This document shows, in pieces, positions 9,499 through 17,944 of a stretch of 64,000 nt of DNA. Position 1 is the stretch's first letter; each line of letters opens with the position of its first letter. Under the pieces are notes generated by a model. The model had not been told where the DNA came from. It worked only from the letters and a program-made list of their open reading frames with translations, and made no database searches. This DNA comes from Psychrobacillus lasiicapitis (GTDB taxonomy: Bacteria; Bacillota; Bacilli; Bacillales_A; Planococcaceae). The stretch is taken from positions 186,001-250,000 of the forward strand of contig NZ_VDGH01000003.1 in assembly GCF_006861795.1 (NCBI RefSeq), read 5' to 3'. The position numbers and the translations under genes were made by a program.

Positions 9499-10371
9499 TT
9501 ATTTCACCCAACCTAAAATCATTTCACGTAATAATTTCGACGCAGTGTTTGCAGTTTGTTCCGATGAATCATAAATAGGAGCAACTTCTACTAAATCGAA
9601 ACCAACTACATTGACGCCTGAGTTTGCGATTGCATGGATAGAAGCGAGTAACTCACGGCTAGTAATACCACCGCAATCTACTGTTCCTGTACCAGGTGCG
9701 TGTGCAGGGTCTAATACGTCGATGTCAATAGTGACATAGACAGGACGACCTTCTAGCGTTGGCAATACTTCTTTTAATGGTTCTAATACTTCAAATTTCG
9801 AAATATGCATGCCATTTTCTTTTGCCCAATCGAACTCTTCTTTCATTCCGGAACGGATTCCAAATGAATAAACGTTTTTTGGACCGATGTATTCCGCAAT
9901 TTTACGAATCGGTGTCGAGTGAGAAAGTGGCTCTCCTTCATATTCCACACGTAAATCCGTATGTGCATCCATATGAATGATCGCTAAATCTTTGTAATTG
10001 TCCGCTACTGTTTTCATAACCGGCCATGACACTAAATGCTCGCCGCCCATGCCAACAGGGACTTTCCCATCTTGCATAAGTTGGCGAATAAAACCTGCGA
10101 TCAAATCTAAGCTTTTTGATGCATTTCCAAAAGGAAGCGGAATATCTCCTGCATCAAAATAGTTTACTTCATCTAGCTCACGGTCTAAGTATGGGCTATA
10201 CTCCTCTAAACCAATCGAAACCTCACGAATACGCTGCGGACCAAAGCGTGAACCTGGACGATAGCTTACTGTCCAGTCCATTGGCATGCCGTAAATAACC
10301 GCTTGCGCTTCATCATAATTTTGCTTGCTTTTAATAAATACATTGCCAGAATAAGCTTCATCAAATCGCAT
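9499..10371 (-). CDS. speB: Agmatinase
   Basis: This 290-residue ureohydrolase splits agmatine into putrescine and urea. The two-manganese site is visible: GGEH (about 113-116), DAHTDLR (about 136-142) and DIDVLDPAHAPGTG (about 217-230). The MGGEHLVSWPV and VEVAPIYD segments are typical of agmatinase rather than arginase. It follows speE with a four-base gap on the same strand, so putrescine synthesis and its conversion to spermidine are made from one transcript. Same gene pair and order as in B. subtilis. Confidence 0.96.
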   Translation of the reverse strand: MRFDEAYSGNVFIKSKQNYDEAQAVIYGMPMDWTVSYRPGSRFGPQRIREVSIGLEEYSPYLDRELDEVNYFDAGDIPLPFGNASKSLDLIAGFIRQLMQDGKVPVGMGGEHLVSWPVMKTVADNYKDLAIIHMDAHTDLRVEYEGEPLSHSTPIRKIAEYIGPKNVYSFGIRSGMKEEFDWAKENGMHISKFEVLEPLKEVLPTLEGRPVYVTIDIDVLDPAHAPGTGTVDCGGITSRELLASIHAIANSGVNVVGFDLVEVAPIYDSSEQTANTASKLLREMILGWVK

Positions 10372-10375
10372 CGGC

Positions 10376-11209
10376 TTACTCTCCTGCTAAGTCCTTCACA
10401 AATTTAGGCAATACGAATGCTGCTTTGTGAAGCTCTTTTGTATAGTATTTTGTGTCGATTTCGTGGAACTGCTCGTCCGGTACTTGAAGTGGATCGTATT
10501 TTTTTGATCCGATCGTAAAGCACCAAAGTCCACTTGGATACGTCGGGATATTCGCTAAGTACATATTTGTAATAGGGAAAATTTCTTTTACATCTTTTTG
10601 TACTTGTCGGATAAGATCCGCTTTGAACCAAGGGTTGTCCGATTGTGCAACAAATAACCCGTCTTCTTTTAGAGCTTTTGAAATTCCAGCATAGAATCCT
10701 TTTGTGAATAAGTTTACTGCAGGACCTACTGGCTCAGTAGAATCTACCATAATTACATCGTATTCGTTTTCAGATTCTGCAATATGCATAAAGCCGTCTC
10801 CTACTTGAACTTCAACACGTGGGTTTTCTAATTCACATGCAATTTCCGGTAAATATTTCTTCGAATACTCGATAACTTTTCCATCTATATCAACAAGAGT
10901 TGCTTTTTTTACTTTCGGGTGCTTCATAATTTCACGAATTACTCCACCGTCTCCGCCACCAACAACTAATACGTTTTCAGGGTTTGGATGTGTGAACAAA
11001 GGAACATGCGCAACCATCTCATGGTACACAAACTCATCTTTTTGAGATGTCATAACCATGCCATCTAAAAAGAGCATATTGCCCCACTCTTCTGTTTCTG
11101 CCATTTCCAATAATTGAAAATCTGTTTGTTCCGTGTGAAGTGTACGTTTTACCTTCATCGTAATTCCAAAATTCTCGGTTTGTTTTTCAGTAAACCAAAA
11201 TCCGCTCAT
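10376..11209 (-). CDS. speE: Spermidine synthase (polyamine aminopropyltransferase)
   Basis: This 277-residue enzyme transfers an aminopropyl group from decarboxylated S-adenosylmethionine to putrescine. Seen: N-terminal beta domain with [14 protein letters not shown], the nucleotide-binding loop [12 protein letters not shown] (about 83-94), and the catalytic Asp in [11 protein letters not shown] (about 155). ATG with AAAGGAG upstream. First gene of the speE-speB unit and divergent from the PBP gene, as in B. subtilis. Confidence 0.97.
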   Translation of the reverse strand: MSGFWFTEKQTENFGITMKVKRTLHTEQTDFQLLEMAETEEWGNMLFLDGMVMTSQKDEFVYHEMVAHVPLFTHPNPENVLVVGGGDGGVIREIMKHPKVKKATLVDIDGKVIEYSKKYLPEIACELENPRVEVQVGDGFMHIAESENEYDVIMVDSTEPVGPAVNLFTKGFYAGISKALKEDGLFVAQSDNPWFKADLIRQVQKDVKEIFPITNMYLANIPTYPSGLWCFTIGSKKYDPLQVPDEQFHEIDTKYYTKELHKAAFVLPKFVKDLAGE

Positions 11210-11315
11210 CTATCTATCTCCTTTGAGTATACATTTGTATTTATTGTATCAAAAAAATAATACAAAGAAAGTATAGAGCTTTTTCACAAAAGTGCAATAC
11301 TTTTTTCTTTTTCCG

Positions 11316-11344
11316 TTTAATTTGAATCTATTGTTCTCATACTA
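11316..11344 (+). promoter_or_regulatory. Candidate forespore-type promoter of the PBP gene
   Basis: CATACTA at 11338-11344 matches the -10 of sigma-G/sigma-F promoters; the -35 region (TTTAA at 11316-11320) is a weak match. Known: pbpG of B. subtilis is transcribed in the forespore. Suggestive only. Confidence 0.3.
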
Positions 11345-11379
11345 ATAAAAAACATCCAAACAGGACGGAGGAGATTTTA

Positions 11380-13452
11380 TTGGGGCGTGCACAATACCGG
11401 AAAAAAGCCACTCGATCTAAACGCATGAAAAGAGTTTTCTTACTAAGTATCGTTGCTAGCTTTGCATTAATTGGTGCACTTGTTACGCTCCGGGTTTACG
11501 CTCAAATCGTTGGTGCACCTATTATCCAAGTACCTATTTCGTCTGTCTTTTTAGATGACCAAGGAAATGTGATTGGGGATCGATTTGAAGATCAAAGGCG
11601 TTACTGGGTTTCCCTCGAGGACATGTCACCATTTATTCCTGACGCGATTATTGCTGTAGAAGATCAGGAATTTTATAAGCATCACGGGTTTGATTATACT
11701 CGAATTGCTTCTGCTCTTTTGAAGGATATAAAAGCGATGCGAAAAGTGGAAGGTGCAAGTACGATTACTCAGCAATATGCTAGAAATCTATTTTTGACGC
11801 ATGAAAAGTCTTGGACTCGGAAGATTAATGAAGCTTTGTATGCATACCGTTTAGAAGTTTTCTATGAAAAAGATGAATTGTTGGAAGGATTTTTAAATAC
11901 CGTTTATTTTGGCCATGGTATGTACGGTGTAGAAGCCGCTAGCCGATATTATTTTGGAAAAAGTGCAAAAGAATTAACACTTGCAGAATCGGCTTTGTTG
12001 ATGGGAATCCCAAAAGGACCTACCTATTATTCCCCATTAGTCGATGAGGAAAAAGCGGTAAACAGACAACAACTAATTTTGAAATTAATGGAAAACGAGC
12101 AATTTATAACTGCCGAGCAACGGGAACGTGCTGTCAGTGAGCATTATGTGTTAAAGACGGAAGATTCGCTTGTGAAGAAAAAAGCGGCTCCTTACTTTTT
12201 AGAAGAGGTTTGGAAGGAAGCGACAGGAATTCTTCAGAAAAAAGGTCGACGAATTGAAGAAGGTGGATGGACCATCGAGACCACTTTGAATAGAAGTCAC
12301 CAACAAGCAGCCGAAGAGGTGATCGAAAAGTGGATGCCAGAAGGAGAGCTACAAATTGGTTTTGTAAGCCTGGAGCCAAAAACGGGATACGTGACAGCAA
12401 TGGTCGGTGGACGTGATTTCGGCGAAAGTCCATTTAACCGAGTAACACAAGCGAAAAGGCAGCCAGGTTCGACGATAAAACCATTATTATTTGCTTCGGC
12501 ATTAGAAAATGGATTCACTCCTTTGACTTATATGAAAAGTGAACGAACTATTTTCACCTATGATAACGGGCGACAAGAATATGAGCCGAAAAACGTCAAT
12601 GATAAGTTTGCAGAGCATCCTATATCGATGGCACAAGCACTTGCTATCTCGGATAACATTTATGCCGTAAAAACCCTTGAACAAATTGGATATAAACCTT
12701 TTGAACAACTGATTGACCGGTTTAATATCAAAATGGACATCGATGAAACGCCTGCAACTGCACTCGGTACATCGGAAGCTTCTTTGTTGGACATGACCAA
12801 AGCATATAACGCGATTTCGGCTAAAGGTATTTTGAGAGAGCCAACTTATATTACGAAAATAACTGATAACAATGGCAAGGTCATTTATGATTTAGAGAAA
12901 GATAAAAGGAAAGATAAAAAAGTGTTGCTTGAACAAGATGCCTTTTTGCTGTCTCATTTACTAACTGGTATGTTCGATCCCACTTTTAATGATTACTCTC
13001 CTGCAACTGGCTTAGCTATTCGTGCGAAACAAACGAGACCATATGCAGCAAAATCCGGGACGACGATTTCCGATCAATATTTAATCGGTTTCTCCCCTCA
13101 ATTGACTGCTGGTGTTTGGAATGGCTATGACCAAGGAAAACAGGTGAGTGAAGCAGAAGCAAGGCAAGTAACGAAGCAAGTGTGGATTGAATTTATGGAA
13201 AAAGCACATCAAGGATTACCATCAGAACCGTTTATTGCTCCCCAAGGAGTTCGAGGAGTTATTGTGGATATTGAGACTGGTGGAATTGCTACTTCCGCTT
13301 GTGAAAAACAACGACTTGTCTATTTAAAAGAGGAAGATGTTCCAACTAAACTATGTACAGATCCGACATTGAAGCAGCAAACATTCGAAGCATCTGATAG
13401 TGAGGATACAACGCCATGGTCCATATTCCCATTTTCGTTTTTTGGAGAATGA
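11380..13452 (+). CDS. pbpG: Class A penicillin-binding protein, PBP2d-like
   Basis: This 690-residue bifunctional murein synthase has one N-terminal membrane anchor (about 17-41). The glycosyltransferase (GT51) domain has EDQEFYKHHGFD, GASTITQQYARN and the YYFGKSAKELTLAE segment. The transpeptidase has the nucleophile in STIKP, SDN, and the KSGTT motif. It polymerises glycan and cross-links stems outside the membrane. The start is TTG 11380 with GGACGGAGGAG upstream. The length and the place opposite speE match B. subtilis pbpG, which builds the spore germ-cell wall. Ends in a short acidic tail. Confidence 0.87.
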   Translation: MGRAQYRKKATRSKRMKRVFLLSIVASFALIGALVTLRVYAQIVGAPIIQVPISSVFLDDQGNVIGDRFEDQRRYWVSLEDMSPFIPDAIIAVEDQEFYKHHGFDYTRIASALLKDIKAMRKVEGASTITQQYARNLFLTHEKSWTRKINEALYAYRLEVFYEKDELLEGFLNTVYFGHGMYGVEAASRYYFGKSAKELTLAESALLMGIPKGPTYYSPLVDEEKAVNRQQLILKLMENEQFITAEQRERAVSEHYVLKTEDSLVKKKAAPYFLEEVWKEATGILQKKGRRIEEGGWTIETTLNRSHQQAAEEVIEKWMPEGELQIGFVSLEPKTGYVTAMVGGRDFGESPFNRVTQAKRQPGSTIKPLLFASALENGFTPLTYMKSERTIFTYDNGRQEYEPKNVNDKFAEHPISMAQALAISDNIYAVKTLEQIGYKPFEQLIDRFNIKMDIDETPATALGTSEASLLDMTKAYNAISAKGILREPTYITKITDNNGKVIYDLEKDKRKDKKVLLEQDAFLLSHLLTGMFDPTFNDYSPATGLAIRAKQTRPYAAKSGTTISDQYLIGFSPQLTAGVWNGYDQGKQVSEAEARQVTKQVWIEFMEKAHQGLPSEPFIAPQGVRGVIVDIETGGIATSACEKQRLVYLKEEDVPTKLCTDPTLKQQTFEASDSEDTTPWSIFPFSFFGE

Positions 13453-13631
13453 AGTGAGTCGGAATGGATGGATTAGGGCAAGAGTGAGAGCAACCAGTTC
13501 TCTTTATAACGAGTTAACTTGGTTAGGAAATATGCTTAATTGGAAGTAATTGGATAAGGGCAACCATTTGCGAATGAAAGCAAGCAGTTTCATGACCAAA
13601 GCAACCAATTCTCTCCCTAGAGCAACCAAAA
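13453..13631 (+). repeat. Phased 20-21 bp degenerate repeat array, copy 1
   Basis: The spacer between the PBP gene and its terminator contains GCAAC/GCA-type cores starting at 13490, 13560, 13580, 13601 and 13622; the last four are spaced 20, 21 and 21 bases. Units share GCAACCA followed by TT and end in GAAA, CAAA or TAGA. The same motif recurs in the opposite orientation at 34010-34095. It codes for nothing plausible. From the terminator to 13866 I see no further structure. Confidence 0.7.
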
Positions 13632-13639
13632 CAAAAATA

Positions 13640-13680
13640 AAAAGCTTTCCATTACCTATAAAAGGTAATGGAAAGCTTTT
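13640..13680 (+). terminator. Strong terminator downstream of the PBP gene
   Basis: Perfect 18-bp stem (AAAAGCTTTCCATTACCT and complement) with a 5-base loop, A-run before and T-run after, so it may work in both directions. It lies beyond the repeat array, so the array would be transcribed with the PBP mRNA. Confidence 0.9.
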
Positions 13681-13866
13681 TCTTAGTGTTGCGTTCTGCC
13701 AAAATTATGTAATTACAGGATTGGGTTTCACAATGATTACACTTTCCTAGCCTACTTACGACTCCTAAGTGTCCTAGCATTACTGTGAAGTAAGCTTTAA
13801 GTAAATTGTACTGTCTTTTCGATTTGAATTCAACCTCATTACGAAATTATACCAAATTGTTACTGT

Positions 13867-14391
13867 TTAATTGGAAGTTACAGACAAGTCATTATGTAGC
13901 TTTTCATCGCTACGTTCCCACATTTCGCGGTTATGTGTTTGTAAAAAATCGCTTAAAATATTTTTGGAACGATTATCCATAAAATCTACCATAATGTGGC
14001 GTTTCATCGATTTATCCATTCGATTTACGTGATCTGCAAGTAATTTGTAGCCGCGGCGTTTTTCACGGTTTACAACCATTTCGCATGCAGTAACCCCTGC
14101 ATAGTAAGGACCTTCTGCCTTATAATCGATTGTTACCCAAACTAGCCAATACGGTTTTCCGCCTTCTGAGTCTTCGCGGTTCGTCGTAAACTTGATGCCT
14201 CTTTCAGTGTCGCTGCGCGCATGCATCGCACCAATTTCAATTCTCGCAACGTCTTCTTCGACGTCGATAATAACCGGAGACACATTTTCTAAAGATAGAG
14301 AACCAATTCCGAAGCCTTTGTGTCCATCAGTTGGATCATTTTTTATAATGGTGAAGCCGATTTTTTGTTTTGGTTTTTCTTCATTTGCCAT
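13867..14391 (-). CDS. ywhD: YwhD family protein
   Basis: This 174-residue soluble protein of the YwhD family is conserved in Bacillales and has no established biochemical function. Seen: beta-rich N-terminal half with GFTIIKND and IEIGAMHARSDTE, then a helical C-terminal part ending in DFLQTHNREMWE. No signal peptide or membrane segment. ATG with CGGAGGG upstream. It lies between the PBP and tautomerase genes, as in B. subtilis, on its own transcript. Confidence 0.85.
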   Translation of the reverse strand: MANEEKPKQKIGFTIIKNDPTDGHKGFGIGSLSLENVSPVIIDVEEDVARIEIGAMHARSDTERGIKFTTNREDSEGGKPYWLVWVTIDYKAEGPYYAGVTACEMVVNREKRRGYKLLADHVNRMDKSMKRHIMVDFMDNRSKNILSDFLQTHNREMWERSDEKLHNDLSVTSN

Positions 14392-14674
14392 CCAAAAGTT
14401 CCCTCCGTTCTGTTATGATATGTAGTATTTTCATCTTACATAAAGTGAATTATATTTCTTGAACCCTTGATACATCAAGGATTGAAACTTTTCTTAATCT
14501 TATCATAAACGTAAGTTAATGCATAGAAAAGCAGGCTAAGTTGCCGCGCATGTCCAGAAAGTTGTCGAGTGAAAAGTATCTAAATCGAGCGCGTTAATAA
14601 GGAAGGTTTAATATCTTTACTCTTCATACACTTATAGGCTATTTAACAGGTAAAAGTTGACTAATAATGCATAT
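14392..14674. other. Intergenic region with a short inverted repeat
   Basis: It holds the promoter side of ywhD. A perfect inverted repeat CCTTGAT-AC-ATCAAGG lies at 14465-14480, about 75 bases upstream of ywhD; this could be an operator. The remaining part shows no gene. Confidence 0.35.
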
Positions 14675-14712
14675 AAAAATGAGCTGAGAAATGTGAGTCC
14701 AAGCTCATTTTT
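14675..14712 (-). terminator. Terminator of the YciI-like gene
   Basis: Eleven-bp stem (AAAAATGAGCT and complement) with a 16-base loop; on the minus strand it ends in a T-run, 45 bases after the gene. Confidence 0.7.
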
Positions 14713-14757
14713 TGATGCCTTTTTATCTATATACCCGAATCCCTTGTACTTTTCACG

Positions 14758-15036
14758 TTACCGAAGTAATGCTGAGTCACTGTCCATATCCCATTCGTGG
14801 ATTTCACAGCCTCTCGCTCCTTGAATCACATAAGGGTCTTGTTTTGCGAGTTGTTCCACTTCTTCTATTGAGTCAACTCGATAAATAACTAATCCCCCAG
14901 TACCATCAGCAAATCGGCCATTGGCAATGATTTTGCCTTCATTACGCTTTTGCTCTAAATACTGAAGATGCTGTGCGCGATATTCTATGCTCTTCTCCTG
15001 ATTCAACATTGGTAAAAAAACAGCGAAGTATTTCAT
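14758..15036 (-). CDS. YciI-like small protein
   Basis: This 92-residue YCII-domain protein has a ferredoxin-like alpha/beta fold. Seen: an opening MKYFAVFLPML strand, NGRFADGTGGLVIYRV (the conserved G-x-F region), and the DPYVIQGARG segment that carries the family Asp-Pro. Known members are small dimeric enzymes or accessory proteins of mostly unknown role. ATG with AAAGGATGA upstream. It sits between ywhD and the tautomerase gene, transcribed opposite to the tautomerase. Confidence 0.8.
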   Translation of the reverse strand: MKYFAVFLPMLNQEKSIEYRAQHLQYLEQKRNEGKIIANGRFADGTGGLVIYRVDSIEEVEQLAKQDPYVIQGARGCEIHEWDMDSDSALLR

Positions 15037-15202
15037 TTATAATCATCCTTTCTTTAATGTCAGCATTTCCATTTTCACTTTGGTTTTTCAAGAGAATGAA
15101 GTATATAATCCACTATTTCATTTTGAATATATCTGATTTATTTTACAAATCACTATGTTATGATACTACTATACAGAAAATTTCACTAAAGGAGGAAATG
15201 AA

Positions 15203-15388
15203 ATGCCATATGTAACAGTAAAAATGCTAGAAGGTCGCACAGAAGAGCAAAAAAGAGCTTTAGTAGAAAAAGTAACAGCTGCAGTTTCAGAAACAGTGAA
15301 CGCACCAGCTGAAAATGTTGTCGTGTTTATCGAGGACATGCCCAAAAATCATTACGGTGTTGCTGGGAAGTTATTTAGTGATAAATAA
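15203..15388 (+). CDS. 4-oxalocrotonate tautomerase family enzyme
   Basis: This 61-residue subunit, after removal of Met, exposes Pro as the N-terminal catalytic base (MPYVTVKMLEGRT). Length, the TEEQKRALVEKVT helix and the VVVFIEDMPKNHYGVAGK segment match the 4-OT/YwhB family. These hexameric enzymes interconvert enol and keto acids. In Bacillus the physiological substrate is not settled. AAAGGAGG upstream. Position next to ywhD as in B. subtilis (ywhB). Single-gene transcript closed by a strong hairpin. Confidence 0.9.
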   Translation: MPYVTVKMLEGRTEEQKRALVEKVTAAVSETVNAPAENVVVFIEDMPKNHYGVAGKLFSDK

Positions 15389-15398
15389 TTTTGGAGTT

Positions 15399-15427
15399 GG
15401 CTCTTTGCTTTAGCAAAGGGCCTTTTT
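15399..15427 (+). terminator. Terminator of the tautomerase gene
   Basis: Ten-bp stem GGCTCTTTGC/GCAAAGGGCC with one G-T pair and a 4-base loop, then TTTTT; ten bases after the stop. Confidence 0.9.
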
Positions 15428-15500
15428 GGCTTTGTCGTATTAGGTAAGTGGTTTGTCGCGTTCGGTGCTTGTTTTGTCTCGTTTAGGATTATTCTTCCAC

Positions 15501-15532
15501 AAAAAAAGAACCATCCCCTAGTGGATAGTTCT
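15501..15532 (-). terminator. Terminator overlapping the end of ywgA
   Basis: Ten-bp stem AGAACTATCC/GGATGGTTCT on the minus strand followed by seven T. The 5' arm is coding sequence and the TAG stop lies in the loop. Confidence 0.88.
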
Positions 15533-16033
15533 CATGTTCATTAAATGCATGACAAATTCGTATGCGTCTGCAATTTCTTCCTCTGTGAAGTTTAACTTCC
15601 CTTTCACAGCGTGGAGCTTTTCGATTTGTTCTTCTTTTGGAAGATGGTCGAAAAACAATAGAGTTGAGACGAGTTCTAGGAAGCGAGAGCTTTTGTTTTT
15701 CATTTGCGAAATACATTCGACTAGCGCTGGTGCTGCTTCTTCCACTTGTGCCATTTGCGTGAAATGTTCCCCTGCGTCCGTCATTTGGTATTTGTATTGG
15801 ACGTATGACCCTTTATCCTGTCTGTCTTCTTGTAAAAATCCCATATTGCAAAGCTCTTCCACTCGCAATGTGAGCTCATGCGAATATGGACCATATACAT
15901 GAAACTCGTACTTTTCTTTATATGGATAGTCTAACTTTTTAGCGATGTACACCATTTTTTGCAGTTTTTTTCTGCCAGTTATTCCGTCTGCTGCTCCGAT
16001 AAATTGTATGATTTTAGCATGTTCTTCTAGCAA
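15518..16033 (-). CDS. ywgA: YwgA family protein
   Basis: This 171-residue soluble protein is conserved in Bacillales next to the HD-hydrolase gene. Seen: winged-helix-like N-terminal half with GRKKLQKMVYIAKKL and YGPYSHEL, which resembles the SocA/Panacea-type fold of antitoxin-like proteins, and a helical C-terminal half. The function is not established. The start is TTG 16033 with AAAGGTGGGGG upstream. It follows the HD gene by 15 bases on the same strand, so the pair forms an operon. Its last codons build the terminator stem. Confidence 0.78.
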   Translation of the reverse strand: MLEEHAKIIQFIGAADGITGRKKLQKMVYIAKKLDYPYKEKYEFHVYGPYSHELTLRVEELCNMGFLQEDRQDKGSYVQYKYQMTDAGEHFTQMAQVEEAAPALVECISQMKNKSSRFLELVSTLLFFDHLPKEEQIEKLHAVKGKLNFTEEEIADAYEFVMHLMNMRTIH

Positions 16034-16048
16034 TTCTAGCCCCCACCT

Positions 16049-17344
16049 TTATTTCAACAGATCTAATATTTGTTTTTTTAACGCTTTTTTCTTTCCGTCT
16101 TCTGTTAAAAAGTCTTCTGGAAAATATAATTTATGATCAGTTCGACGTTTTCCTGAAATCGCTTCTACTACTTCCGATTCACGGGAAAGCTCTCTAATTT
16201 CTCCGGATGGCATGAGTAAATGGATAGGAATTCGTTCTCCCTCTTCCCCTGGACGATAAAAATCGTATGGTAAGTCCGATGACGAATCAAATACTAAATA
16301 ATACTCTGGGTCTATACCCGCTTTTTTAAATAATAACTCCAACTCTTTCATCTTCATATAATCTTTTGCCAGGTCAAACTCAATATATTGGAATAGCTTA
16401 CGATTGACAAAACGATAGCTTAAATCAGCTAAGATTGGATCCTTCTCGTTTACCCAAAGCTGAAAATAGGTCATTAAGACACCTTCATCTAAAGCTAAAT
16501 ATTCATTTAACGTGAATGTGCCATCGAAAAAGCCTTGGAAATGAGTTGGCTGCTGTGCGAAATCATACCCACTTTTGCTTAAAGCTTTTGCACGATGTAA
16601 GATTTTCGTTAAAATCACTTCTGCACTTCTGGAAACAGGATGAAAATATACTTGCCAGTACATTTGATAGCGACTCATAATATAGTCTTCCACTGCATGC
16701 ATACCGCTAGATTTGATGACGATTTGATCTTCCCTAGGACGCATGACACGCAGAATTCGCTCCATATCAAAATGGCCATAGCTTACACCTGTAAAGTAGG
16801 CATCTCGCTGTAAATAATCCATACGATCGGCGTCGATTTGACTGGATATTAAGCTAACGACTTGTTTATTTCCATAGGTTTTTGCAATAACGTCTGCTAC
16901 TTTTTGCGGGAAGTCTTTGCTTACCCTCTTTAATATTTCATTTACTTCGGTTTCCCCAAGTAATATTTTTCTTGTAAATTCCTCATGATCTAGATTGAAC
17001 ACATTTTCGAAAGCATGTGAGAACGGTCCATGTCCTAAATCATGTAAAAGTGCTGCACATAAAACTAAAAGTCTTTCAGAGGCATCCCATTCGGGTCGGC
17101 CATTGAAACTATCATCCACAATACGACGGACAATTTCGTAAACTCCTAGAGAGTGACTAAAGCGACTATGTTCTGCCCCGTGAAAAACTAGATATGTAGT
17201 TCCAAGTTGTTTAACGCGGCGAAGTCGTTGAAATTCCTTTGCGCCGATGACGTCCCAAATGACTTGGTCCCGAACATGAATGTATCTGTGAACCGGATCC
17301 TTAAACACTTTCTCTTCTGCTAGTTTCTGCGTTGCATAGCTCAT
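16049..17344 (-). CDS. ywfO: HD-domain phosphohydrolase, YwfO-like
   Basis: This 431-residue HD-superfamily protein resembles dGTPases. Seen: an early HSRFSHSLGVYE segment, the HD motif in LLHDLGHGPFSHAFE (about residues 103-117), SSQIDADRMDYLQRD, and a long helical C-terminal region. Known: B. subtilis YwfO and its relatives hydrolyse nucleotides in vitro. The substrate here is unproven. ATG with GGAGGTG upstream. First gene of a unit with ywgA; the DUF1450 gene upstream on the same strand is 84 bases away. Confidence 0.85.
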   Translation of the reverse strand: MSYATQKLAEEKVFKDPVHRYIHVRDQVIWDVIGAKEFQRLRRVKQLGTTYLVFHGAEHSRFSHSLGVYEIVRRIVDDSFNGRPEWDASERLLVLCAALLHDLGHGPFSHAFENVFNLDHEEFTRKILLGETEVNEILKRVSKDFPQKVADVIAKTYGNKQVVSLISSQIDADRMDYLQRDAYFTGVSYGHFDMERILRVMRPREDQIVIKSSGMHAVEDYIMSRYQMYWQVYFHPVSRSAEVILTKILHRAKALSKSGYDFAQQPTHFQGFFDGTFTLNEYLALDEGVLMTYFQLWVNEKDPILADLSYRFVNRKLFQYIEFDLAKDYMKMKELELLFKKAGIDPEYYLVFDSSSDLPYDFYRPGEEGERIPIHLLMPSGEIRELSRESEVVEAISGKRRTDHKLYFPEDFLTEDGKKKALKKQILDLLK

Positions 17345-17428
17345 TTGCCCACCTCCGTGAAGTTAAATGTTATTTATCCTTCATTATAAAGAAAAAAACC
17401 GCTTGTGGTAAGGCGGCAAAAGTTCTGT

Positions 17429-17656
17429 TTAGTCTTCTAGTTTGGCGCGTACTTTTTCCATTAATTCATCTTCTGTCAAAGCTGCAACAGGACGGTTATT
17501 CACGAATGCGAATGTCTTTTTTCGTCCCGGTCCGCAGTAGGATTGACATTCTTTAATTTCAATTTCTGCTTCTGGATCTATTATTTTAAGCTTTGGAATT
17601 AATGTTTTTATATTGACGGCCTGACACTCATCGCAAACTCGGAAATGGTTTGCCAT
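17429..17656 (-). CDS. DUF1450 small cysteine-rich protein
   Basis: This 75-residue protein starts at [11 protein letters not shown]. It carries a CDEC pair near the N-terminus and [13 protein letters not shown] (CxxxC), suggesting a bound metal or Fe-S/redox site. Known: the family is common in Bacillales with no established function. ATG 17656 has AAAGGGG ten bases upstream. An in-frame GTG at 17725 also has a perfect AAAGGAG and would add 23 residues ([17 protein letters not shown]...), but those codons lie in a palindromic stretch that looks like an inserted repeat, so I prefer the short form. Confidence 0.8.
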   Translation of the reverse strand: MANHFRVCDECQAVNIKTLIPKLKIIDPEAEIEIKECQSYCGPGRKKTFAFVNNRPVAALTEDELMEKVRAKLED

Positions 17657-17676
17657 TCGTCCACAACCCCTTTCAT

Positions 17677-17698
17677 CAATTACGTCTCGACGTAATTG
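17677..17698. repeat. 22-bp palindrome in the leader of the DUF1450 gene
   Basis: CAATTACGTC-TC-GACGTAATTG, ten-bp perfect arms, between the two alternative starts of the DUF1450 gene. It is either a leader hairpin near the ribosome site at about 17667-17673 or part of an interspersed repeat spanning about 17665-17811. Confidence 0.7.
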
Positions 17699-17767
17699 CG
17701 TCCAGATTTTGAATTGTGCACGCACAATTCACTCCTTTTAAAAATCTGTGACATCCGCCGGAGGCAT

Positions 17768-17811
17768 TAATCTAATTTAGTTGGTGTCCTTATACCAACT
17801 AAATTAGATTA
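17768..17811. repeat. Perfect 18-bp inverted repeat in a divergent promoter region
   Basis: Arms 17768-17785 and 17794-17811 are exact complements (TAATCTAATTTAGTTGGT) around an 8-base centre GTCCTTAT. It is not followed by a T-run on either strand and sits between DUF1450 (minus) and rsfA (plus), so it is not a simple terminator of either neighbour. Confidence 0.85.
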
Positions 17812-17944
17812 GATAATAGTCTACACGCCATTGTATCTTAAAATATATATTGCTATCAAGTGTATTTTACGTGAATAAAAGAGCGCTATGTTGTCCATGA
17901 TGTTAATAGAGTAACGAAACTATGAACATGGTAGGAGGAGCAAT

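Noticed and set aside
17768-17811. The 18-bp inverted repeat as a terminator
   Set aside because: No T-run on either strand, and it is upstream of both neighbouring genes.
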